A stretch of 64,000 nucleotides of DNA. It comes from Bathynomus jamesi (lineage: Eukaryota; Arthropoda; Malacostraca; Isopoda; Cirolanidae). Below are positions 1 through 9,127 of this stretch, one piece after another. The notes beneath the pieces were generated by a model. It did no database searches, had not been told where the DNA came from, and was given only the letters and a program-made list of their open reading frames with translations. The position numbers and the translations under genes were made by a program. Where the stretch lies: contig JAJOZX010002571.1 in assembly GCA_023014485.1 (NCBI GenBank), positions 379,001 through 443,000 on the forward strand. Direction: 5' to 3'. Within the stretch, counting starts at the first letter, position 1; every line of letters starts with the position of its first letter.

Positions 1-484
1 GTGTATGGTGACATGTGTAAGTTGTAGTGGGGCCTGGATTAGTCTTAATGTCGCCAGAGAGTAAGAGTAGTTCAGGGAGCACGCAATTGCTCCAGGCCTG
101 TAACAGTATGTTGACAGTGTTAAAGGTAATAGTAGTATTAACATTGAAGAACATTAAAATGAGGCTTTGTATATTGCATTTAGTGAATATACTTCACAAA
201 AGTAAATAAAAACAGTATAAGCTACTAAGGGAAAACAAACTTCAAATTTGATAATAATTCATAATTTACATGATAATTAACTACACTTTTTAAATCTAAA
301 ATTAAAGTTTACTCACTACATTGGCACTAAATGCAAATATTTGGCTGCCTTGTTACATGTGAAATTACTCTTCCTCCATTACCTACCTACACTTTATACA
401 CACTGAGGCACTTCTCTTAATTAATTACCAAGTGACTACAAGAATCACTTATTAAGGAGGTACAAGAAACAGCTGCTTCATTCC
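1..484. other. 3' flank of the minus-strand host gene; no gene seen
   Basis: AT-rich sequence downstream of the stop codon of the minus-strand gene whose last exon begins at 485. It presumably holds that gene's 3' untranslated region. I could not pick out a convincing polyadenylation signal on the minus strand. The short open frame at 27-209 has no recognisable domain and is left out. Confidence 0.4.
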
Positions 485-651
485 TTACTGCATTTTCTCT
501 CTCTCTTCCTCCTCTTGTTCTCTCTTAGTCTTTCCCTCTTTCCTGACTCTGTGTTCTTTTGCTGAAAGTGGTTGAGGCGTTGCTGGTTTGGGAAGGAGAA
601 TGTCTTCTTCCCCATCATCCATATCATCAGGCAAAGATGTCCATTCATTGC
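485..651 (-). CDS. Host gene, exon 4 (terminal coding exon)
   Basis: Last coding exon of the minus-strand gene whose exon 1 is at 14659-14755. A tttcag acceptor lies at 652-654 on the minus strand. The exon supplies the last two bases of a glycine codon split after exon 3, then 54 codons and a TAA stop at 485-487. The encoded tail starts NEWTSLPDDMDDGEED, followed by a proline-rich linker and a highly charged run of Lys, Arg and Glu ending REKMQ, a probable short coiled coil or nuclear-type basic tail. The phase (1) matches the upstream exon exactly. An alternative frame is also open here, but it does not join to the upstream exons. Function not recognised. Confidence 0.6.
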
Positions 652-1215
652 CTGAAAGTAATCCATTTAAAAAGATTATTAGATGAGGCCTTTTGACCTA
701 TTCTCTTAACAATAATGGGAGACTGGTACATTTGCACTTCATAAGAAACTAACTTGTAGTTTAGAAAAATGTTAATAATTCACTGTACAACAGTGAAAAA
801 AAATGGAAATATGAGCGTCATTTTTATGGCTAATTATATGCGTAGACTGAGAAAATAACACTCATTTATTTGTATCACCCACTGATTTTATGAAAATGAC
901 CCTATTTCATTGTATCATTTTCAGAACCACTGGTTCTCTGAACGCATCTTTTACATTTTGTTCAGTCATGCATATGCTGTGGTGGTGGTGGTGTTCGGCT
1001 CTGTGTTTCCACTTTGATTTTATGAAAAATTTCTTTCATTAATCATTTAAAACAAAATTGTCAGCCATATTTTATCATAAATCAGGGCTATAAGTGAGTA
1101 TTATTGAATAACAGCTATCAAATTATGTATATTTCACCGACATCTATATTGTGTGAAATTGCAAATTGATCTATCATTTTCTTATTTTACATGTTTTTAT
1201 TGATGTTATGCTACA
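652..1215. other. Intron 3 sequence of the host gene, no feature
   Basis: AT-rich sequence between the acceptor of host exon 4 and the start of the transposon-like pseudogene. I see no open frame, terminal repeat or RNA gene in it. Confidence 0.4.
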
Positions 1216-2999
1216 ATGCCTAGAGAGTGCAAAAATTTGCCAGACAGTTTTTGTTATATTTGTGGGACATTAACATTAAAACAGTATAAAAGGAAGTTGA
1301 CTTCTCATGTGAAAAAGCTTTATGAATTATACTTCGCATGCAAAGTTGGTGATCAGGACAAGCACTGGGCACCTTATATCTGCTGTGTGAGATGTACAAG
1401 CTCGTTATCTGCATGGTTCAAAGGCACTGGTCCTGGTCTGGGATTCAGTGTCCCAATGGTATGGAGAGAGCCGCTGGACCATTCAACTGATTGCTATTTC
1501 TGCTTAATGAACATCATGGGTTTGAATCTTTTATTTTTCTGAATATACATCAAATTTGGCATTTTTAGCACATTTTAGCATATCCTGCTCTGCATAATGT
1601 ATTACACAATTATGCTATCTTAAGTAGTCAACAATGTCTATTGTCTCACATTACAGGTTGCAACAGAAAAGGGAAAAAGGCTATAGTCTACCCAAATCTT
1701 CATTCTGCTATGCATCCTATGGAACATTCTACAGATATACCCATCCCTCATCCTCCAGCTGAAATGCCAACCAATAACACAGACTCTGACAAATCAGAAT
1801 CAGACGGCGAATGCTATGAAGCTCAAGTCCAAGAAAGAACATCTCATCACGCAGCCTGAACTCAATGATTTGGTCCGTGATTTAATACTTACCAAGCAAC
1901 AAAGTGAACTGCTGGCCTCACATCTACAAGAATGGAATCTGCTGGTGGAAGACGTATGAATTACAGCATCACAAAAGCGCTCCTTGGATTTGCAGGAATA
2001 TTTCACAATGAAGAACAATTTTTGTTATTGCATTGATATACATGGTCTGTTCAATGCTCTGGGTTTGTGCTATGAACCAAATCAGTGGAGATTGTTCATT
2101 GATGCATCTCTGTACAGTGTTAAGGGTGTACTGCTACACAATGGGAACATAATGCCTTCTGTTCCAATCACTCATTCAGTCATCTTGAGAGAAATGTATG
2201 ACAATGTTGCTTTTACTCTGGACTGTATAAAATACAATGAACATGAATGGCTTATCTGCGCAGATTTGAAGGTTGTGGCTATTCTCAATGGATTGCAAAC
2301 TGGCTATACAAAATACATGTGTTTCCTATGCAAGTGGGATAGCTGAGCAAGGTCTGAACACTACACACACGCTCAATATGGCCGCTGTGAGACAATTCCC
2401 CACCTGGATCTCACAATGTTATTCACGAACCACTAGTATGAAAGGAAAAGGTTATCTTGCCACCACTTCACATAAAACTAGGGCTAGGGCTGATGAAACA
2501 ATTTGCAAAGGCATTGAAACAGGATAAGCCTGCCTTCAAATATCTAAAGGAAAAATTCCCAAAAATAAGTGATGCCAAGATTAAAGAAGGCATATTCGCC
2601 AGCCCTCAAATTCGCCAACTCATGCTAGACAAACACTTTGAAGCGGTGATGAATGAGGTTGAGTTGGCATCCTGGCGTGCATTCAAAAATGTGTGCAGCA
2701 GTCTACTAGGAAAGACTAAATATGACAACTATGCTGCACTTGTGGATCAACTTATCAACTCATACCAACGTCTTGGATGTAAGATGTCATTGAAAATTCA
2801 TTTTTTGCATTCACATCTCTCATTCTTTCCGGAAAATGCATCTGCTGTTAGCAACAAACACGGGGAGAGATTCCACCAGGATATAGCCATAATGGAGAGC
2901 CGATACAAAGGGAAGTGGAGTCCTGCTATGCTGGCCGATTTCTGCTGGAATTTAAAGCATGACCAACCAGAAGCATCACACAAACACCAGCATAAATAG
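1216..2999 (+). pseudogene. Broken copy of a multicopy transposon-like gene with cysteine-rich N terminus
   Basis: Opens with MPRECKNLPDSFCYICG and further Cys pairs (CKVGDQD, CCVRC), then VPMVWREP and CYFCL. This is a pattern I recognise from a family present in many near-identical copies in cnidarian and arthropod genomes, usually listed as uncharacterised and probably transposon-derived. Later blocks in the expected order are QWRLFIDAS, VLLHNGN, GYTKYMCFLC, PPLHIKLG, SDAKIKEGIF, HGERFHQDI and a WNLK tail. The family is normally about 600-700 residues and this copy covers nearly all of it. An apparent phase-1 intron (GT 1520, AG 1656) separates the first two blocks. Frame changes near 1830 and 2340-2450 and a stop near 1960 break the reading. 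It lies antisense within the last intron of the host gene. Confidence 0.75.
1520..1656 (+). other. Apparent spliceosomal intron inside the transposon-like pseudogene
   Basis: 137 bp starting gtttga and ending ttacag. Removing it joins a phase-1 glycine codon and restores the family order from the CYFCLMN block to the YPNLHSAMHP block. This is inferred from frame and splice signals only. Confidence 0.55.
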
Positions 3000-4133
3000 G
3001 GTACAAATAATGAGTTGAAAACAGTATAATACGAGAGTTTTGTGTTAATTTTGTGCATATATGTTGAAGTATAGCAATAATTAAACTGCTCCATATGATA
3101 AAGCCTATCTGTTTATCAATATATTCTTATTTTTTGGTATGAAGATTTTAAGCAGTCATTACAAAAAAATGTGACGTGATAGAAAAAATATTTTCAGATT
3201 TGGAATCAGCACACTCAAAATATTAAGAATGACCCGAACGTTATTCCCATTTTTTTTTCTGAACCAAAAATTTGTTGTACAGTGTAATTAAATATTACAT
3301 ATATTCACTATTTAAATGGAGTTTAAAAATTTGGTATTACCATAACTGGATCTCTCTCTTAAGACTCTGTAGAGATCAGATGAGCCTATGTTGCTCTGTA
3401 TATTTTTATGTGATTATCCTTCAGTGCTTTTAGAGAAATTATTAACCAATTGTTCATCACTAATTTAGAAATCTACATTAGTGTTAATTCTTCTACTAAA
3501 CTAAGTATCTTTTATTAGTAATTTAGTGTAAATATTAAAACTGGAAAGGCCTACTGAATTTCCAGTCTCACCACGTACTTCTTGTCTGAAGCCACTCCTC
3601 ATGTTTACAACTACAGTGGGTTTATAATTACTAAATTTAAATATTTCATATTTAATTAGTTCAGTGAAAAAAATTACCTGCCTTTGAGCTGTTTTTAATT
3701 TAACATGTTTTAATAATAATTCTGGTCTAAATACATCGACTGGATAGGCCTATTGTACTTTGTTTCACCACCTTTTTCTAAGCTGAGACCATAACTTTCA
3801 GTCTGCAATTATTAATCAGTGTTAATTTATCAATTTTTTTTCTCCTCTTTTAAATTACTTTAGCATAATTTATATTTAATTATTCTTAATAGTAGTTTTA
3901 GTTTAAATATTGGTCCACTTTACTATTTCAGTTTATTAGGTGCTGGCTAGTCATTTCTAACCTACTTTAGTTTTATTTTACTACTTTTATTTAATTATTT
4001 CAGTGGAATTAAGTTATTTCTATTTGCATTAAACAACTTGTTTACAGATGATTGATGAAAGTGTTACTCTAAGTGTTTCAAAATCCACTATACATACAGT
4101 ATCACTCATTTTTTTTTTTTTTCCACACATTAG
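3000..4133. other. AT-rich intronic stretch with weak ~180-195 bp repeat
   Basis: No gene. Three blocks near 3515, 3710 and 3889 share a loose pattern: an AT-rich start, then a gtctaaatat- or gtgtaaatat-like run, then ggcctac or ggcctat. This suggests a strongly decayed tandem repeat of about 180-195 bp. A T-run lies at 4110-4122. Confidence 0.3.
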
Positions 4134-4135
4134 TA

Positions 4136-4789
4136 CAGTATTATCCCTCTATACCGGAATTCGTTTAATACCGGAATTCGTTTAATACCGGAATTTGTTT
4201 AATACCGGAATTCGTTTAATACCGGAATTTGTTTAACACCAGAATTTGTTTAATACCGGAATTTGTTTAATACCGGAATTTGTTTAATTCTGGACTCTAT
4301 CTTAGCAGACCAGTATTTTTTTAATAATGGAATTATTCCAGTATTAATAAAAATGTTCAGTAACATAAAACCTCACTTGCTTGACATTTGTTAGCCCTGC
4401 ATTAACCTTCCCCACCCCATTGTAAATGCCTTCCATTGTGTTAGAATGCAATTTGATGCTACAAACATGATCAGCAATATTATTGTCATCAATTTGGCAT
4501 AGCTAGAAATGGAATATCCTATGGCATGATTTCTCTGACAGACCGCATTCAACGTAATATTTATTAAAATTGCAACAAAATTCACAGTTATCATTTAATA
4601 GGATGGGTCCTTTAAATTACTTTAAGCTATATTGTATAATTATATAATAATAATAAATAACAATGACAATACCAGCATTTATTTAGCATTAGATTATCAA
4701 AAAATTTCCAGATGTTATATACATACCAGAAAATTCTCTATACCAGACTGGCTGCTCACCAATTATTCCAGTATAGAGGGGTAAAACTG
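4136..4789. mobile_element. pogo/Tigger-type non-autonomous element (MITE)
   Basis: 654 bp bounded by TA dinucleotides at 4134-4135 and 4790-4791. The left end reads CAGTATTATCCCTCTATAC and the inverted right end reads CAGTTTTACCCCTCTATAC, typical of pogo/Tigger termini in the Tc1/mariner superfamily. No transposase remains. The left terminal repeat runs straight into a 17-bp tandem array made of its own sequence. Confidence 0.8.
4151..4286 (+). repeat. 17-bp tandem repeat, 8 copies, derived from the MITE terminus
   Basis: Eight consecutive 17-bp units of the form ataccggaattcgttta, with C/T variation at one site and one more diverged unit at 4236. The first unit is the inner part of the left terminal inverted repeat, so the array looks like local amplification of the element's end. 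Confidence 0.9.
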
Positions 4790-5012
4790 TAGTGTAGCTG
4801 CTGTGTGCTCATGTGCCCAGCATGTGTTTGGTGTGCCTTATTAATATGTCAGTACTAGAAACATTATTACTGTCCATGGATTAAAGTTCAAGTAAAATTG
4901 AGTATTCAGTATGGCTGGTAAAAATGGTCACCCTCTTGCTTAAAGCACACCTGTTACTTGTGTAGGCCTATTATAAAACACTGGACTTCTTCATTCATTC
5001 AGAATCAACTCT

Positions 5013-7020
5013 GTGAACAAGTTATCCTCAGTGTCACTTTGGTTGTACTGCAAATTAAGAGAGAACAAGGATAGGGAAATAAATCTTCTTAGGGACATGG
5101 TTAACAGCCTGGAAAATAAAATTGAGCGTTTGATGTATGAATTTAGGCAGTTGACAGCTGCCAGGACCTCAGGCATTGAGACCTTGGCAGCTGACATTTA
5201 CAGCAGCCTAGGCTGCAAGATTGTTAAAGTAGAACAGGAACTAGCTCTGCCAGTAAGATTGACAGTAATTTACCCTGAACTGAAAGTATTAATAAAGTTG
5301 CCATTGTCACAGAGGAGGTAGAAGGGGATTTCTGGACTGTGTATACTGGGCAGTCATCAAGGCCCAGACAGGCCATGCAGAATTCCCCCATCAGTAACAT
5401 AAATGCATAAATGTCCATGTTACAGAATGTGTAGAGGGGAGTTTTTCATCCTGTGCCTCAAAGATGCTCAATAAGGCCGAAACAGGCTGTGCAGAATTCT
5501 CCCACCATTAGGCTAGAAAATAAGTATGAGCTTCTCTCAGACCTTGAAGGAGAGCTTATCCTTTTATGGCACTCTGGTTCGTAAACAGGCACAGTACTTT
5601 GCAAAGAAAAATATTTTGAAAAGGAAAAGTAGGTCTCCTACTGCTTCCCAGTAGCAAAGACTGATAAAGTAAGATGGGAGTTAGAGGTAACTAGGAGAAC
5701 GGATAAAAATAGTATAATAATAGTGGAAGCAGGTTTGAACAATGTGTTTCGGAAGGAACCCACTGGATACTAAGAAAAAATTATGGCTGAATTTGATGAA
5801 TTAACTGACACAATAAGACAAAAAACCAACTGAGGTATTCTGATTGTAATTCTGCCTCACTTGAAAACAATGTGACACTGAGTAAAGCCAGAGCTGGGCA
5901 CCGCAAACTCAAAATCACTTCCGCAATCGCAAATCCGCAAACTCAAACCTTACCTTCCACAACCGCAAATTGCTTGCCATTTTTGGTGCTGCAAACGCAA
6001 ATGCAAACCATATTTCCAATTTTTACAGTGCTGGGCACTTCCGCAAACACTTCCGCAAACCGCAAATTCCGCAATCGCAATTTTAACTATAAAAAGTATC
6101 CAAAACATTAAAGAGGTATAAAAAGTTTTAATATCTTTTTAATGTTTAATGTTTTAGCCTTGTTTTTATTAAAAACAAGGCTAAATAATTTATTACAATA
6201 AATCACTATTGTAGAAGAAATAAAAATACATATATTGATATATTATATTGAACAAAAACACCTCCTGCAAGTAAATAGTAAATAAATTAAATAATAAATT
6301 TAATCATTTGAATTTCATAAATTTTGAAAGATTGCGGAAATTTGCGGAAAGATTTGCATTTGCGGTCTTAGTTCCGCAACACAAATTCACTAATTTGCGA
6401 TGACTTTGCCGCAAACGCAAATCCGCAAACGAAAAACATACTTCCGCAATTGCGGAATTTGCGGTTTGCGGAAGTGTTTGCGGAAGTGCCCAGCTCTGAG
6501 TAAAGCCATTGCAATAAATGGTAGGCTTAAAACATTATGTTAAGGCAAAGGGATTCGATTCCTTGACCTGTGGGACAGCTTTATTGGGGAAAAAATGTTG
6601 TTCACAGTGGATCCAATAAACTTAAATGCCCAGGCCAAATCAAAACTAGGTGATATAATCCAACTTAATGTGTACAACCTTTTAGATATATGTAATCACT
6701 TGGCCCAGAATAATGAGACTAAAAATGGTGCCACTGCCACCAGCAAGTGGGTCTGTTCTGGTAGCACCACTGGTAAATGAATAAAATGGGAGTAGTGCCT
6801 TCAACAACCAAATCAATTGGAATGGGGCAGCTGATAAATAACTCTGATGGCATAACACCATCAGCAAGTGAATTACATGAAGTGGGGCTACCAACAAGCA
6901 AACCTGCTCAAGTTGGGCCATTGACAGGCAACAATGATGAGGCAATCTCTTAGTGACAATTTAACTCGAGCAGAACCTGTGACAAACAAGTCTATCCCAG
7001 TAACACTGTCAGGAAATGAA
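5013..7020 (+). pseudogene. LINE ORF1: coiled-coil plus SGNH-esterase-like protein, broken
   Basis: The N-terminal piece (5013-5321) has a predicted coiled coil, RENKDREINLLRDMVNSLEN. Degenerate WTVYTGQSS/FSSC-type repeats follow at 5330-5510. An esterase-like block IIIVEAGLNNV lies near 5720, and its C-terminal partner YVKAKGFDFL...VDPINLNAQ lies at about 6530-6620, beyond the hAT insertion. In CR1-like elements this ORF1 binds RNA, and the esterase carries a catalytic Asp-x-x-His. Here the His position reads Asn, so the copy would be inactive even without its many stops. The 6700-6950 tail holds short degenerate repeats with a ccaccagcaagtg or similar core. Confidence 0.6.
5889..6498. mobile_element. 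hAT-type MITE with CAGAGCTGGGCAC ends
   Basis: Inverted ends CAGAGCTGGGCAC and GTGCCCAGCTCTG, flanked by a perfect 8-bp target duplication agtaaagc at 5881-5888 and 6499-6506. Many copies of ccgcaaa or its complement crowd the first and last 200 bp, as expected for subterminal transposase-binding repeats in hAT elements. 610 bp, no coding capacity. Inserted in the LINE ORF1. Confidence 0.9.
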
Positions 7021-7373
7021 GCTATGTGAGTGGTTCAACTCTCCATAAACACCCTAAAATTCATCCAGTTTGATAAGTTTAAAGTTTTAGTCAGTATTGA
7101 AAATTATGACATCCTAGTGATAACAAAATTGGATACATACATCTACACAAGATTTCACAGAATAGTTTCAGCCAGGGCTGTGGAGTCGGAGTCAGGAGTT
7201 GGAGTCGTGGAGTCAGTCAATTTTGAGCGGAGTCGGAAGTGCATAGTTGGATGGAGTCAGAGTCGGTGCAAATCCTTCAACTATACCATAGCAGCCTAGG
7301 CCTAGCTCAATTTTATGAATAAAATAGATTTAACCTAATGTTTTAATATATAATATAATATATAAATAATATA

Positions 7374-8321
7374 AGCACACCAGACAAAAAATTAGTCACC
7401 CCTCTCAGAATGTACCTAATAACGTGTGATGGCGCCTCTGGCCTTGATAACCGCACGAATCCGGCGAGTTTAGTATGCGGAGGTATGCCTGCTGGTTCAA
7501 ATTCATCATCACTGGAACGAGAGGGCCCATTTCGTGGTACGAAAAACATCCCCAGAACATCACGGAACCACCTCCAGCCTGAACAACACCTTTGACGCAT
7601 TCAGGATTAAAGGCTTCATTGGACCTGTGATGTACTCGTCGCTTCCCATCATTGGAGAACAAACAAAAACGGGACTCATCGGACCAAATTACACATTTCC
7701 AATCTGCCGCAGTCCAGTTTTTGTGCCTCTGAGCCCATTTATAACGTGCCAAGTTGTGACTTGCTGTTAACAGCGGCCTCTTCCGTGGTACCCTGCTCCA
7801 GATGTCCATCGCATGCAGTTCTCGTCGCAATGTCCATTCAGAAATTGGTCGCTGGAGAACCTCATTGGTTTCTTGGAGCAATTGTTCTCTGGTTTGAAAA
7901 CGATTTGCAGTTACTAGACGAGAAACATGGCGGCGGCCCCTACTGTCAAGAATTGTTTTCCGGCGACAGTTACGCCGTCGATTTTCAGTTGATTGCGAAC
8001 TACACCACTCTTTGTAAACTCGCTGGACAGTACGCGTTGACACACCAACAAATTGGGCTACTTCAGACATTTTGTGTCCGTGGGCTCTGCCAAACACGAT
8101 GGCTCCTTTTTGCCACTGAGTAACATCTGCCTCACGACCCATTTTGCAGACTATATCCAACACACACTTTGTTCTTCACCACCTCATGAAACAGATCTGA
8201 TCCTGTGTGCTACGTCACCGCTACTTGTCACTTACCAATGCTACATCAGCGCCCTCTGTGTGACCTTGAACTTCCTACTATCGGTGCTAGTAGGGGTGAC
8301 TAATTTTTTGTCCGGTGTGCT
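7374..8321 (-). mobile_element. Tc1-like element, internally deleted
   Basis: Terminal inverted repeats of about 29 bp, beginning AGCACACCAGACAAAAAATT on the left and matching the complement of the right end, flanked by TA at 7372-7373 and 8322-8323. The transposase is on the minus strand. 948 bp is short for an autonomous Tc1 element (about 1.2-1.6 kb). Confidence 0.9.
7405..8163 (-). pseudogene. Tc1-like transposase lacking the second half of the catalytic domain
   Basis: About 250 residues. The N-terminal helix-turn-helix region (VTQWQKGAIVFGRAHGHKMS, then VGVSTRTVQRVYKEW) binds the terminal repeats in this family. The first catalytic Asp is present in CVIWSDESRF, followed by GGGSVMFWGCF. 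The second Asp (the QQDNAP region) and the last acidic residue (the SPDLNPIE region) are missing. After YLRIL the reading jumps to the extreme C-terminal RRIRAVIKARG region in another frame, a deletion of roughly 90 residues. The protein cannot be active. Confidence 0.88.
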
Positions 8322-8610
8322 TATAATATATAAATAATATATAATATATATATAAATAATATATAAATATAGTTGCTTATAATTAATAGGGATTATAATT
8401 AATTAATTAACATAATTAATAATAAGGAAATTTAAAAATTCAGTTTAGGTTAGTACATTTTGTTACGGATGTTTATAATAATACAAAAACATCTTATTAA
8501 TTTGCTAAACCAATAATAATCTTATTTTGTTTAAGCTTCAATCAGTTTGTATTTTGGGATTTATTGTAATTTTTTAATAAAGAGAAAAAAAGCCATTAAG
8601 GCATAGTTAC

Positions 8611-9127
8611 CAGGGTTGTGGAGTCGGAGTCGGAGTCGTGGAGTCGGAGTCGTGGAGTCGCACGTTTCAGGGCGGAGTCGGAGTCGGAGTCGGTAAAAAA
8701 CTTCCGACTCCGACTCCAATTTCTGTGTCCTGTGTCACCCTTAATTTCTAAATCCTAAATACTAACATTTAGGTTATTTAGTTTTTTTGGTCAATAAACC
8801 TTATTCATTGATAGCCCAGCCCCTAGATTAAGTTTTTTTAATATTTTTTTTTTACATTTTCAGAATATACAATTAATATTTATTTAAATATAAAATATAA
8901 AATATAAAATTTCACACTTAGTGTGGTGGTGATGAAATGTCTTATTATTATGATAATTATAAAGTGAAACACTAGAGGAGTCGGAGTCGTATATTTAAAA
9001 TGTGAGGAGTCGGAGTCAGATTTTTAGATTTTTTACAATGTGTGGAGTCGGAGTTGGAGTCAAATTTTTGACAATGTGTGGAGTCGGAGTCGGAGTCGGA
9101 AAATTTTGGACCGACTCCACAACCCTG
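8611..9127. mobile_element. hAT MITE, CAGGGTTGTGGAGTCGG family
   Basis: 517 bp with ends CAGGGTTGTGGAGTCGG and CCGACTCCACAACCCTG and a perfect 8-bp duplication atagttac at 8603-8610 and 9128-9135. It lies inside a relative of itself (7173-9352). The same family recurs inverted at 20710-21188. Confidence 0.92.

Noticed and set aside
7746..8337. Plus-strand frames over the Tc1 element
   Set aside because: They are shadows of the minus-strand transposase and terminal repeat.
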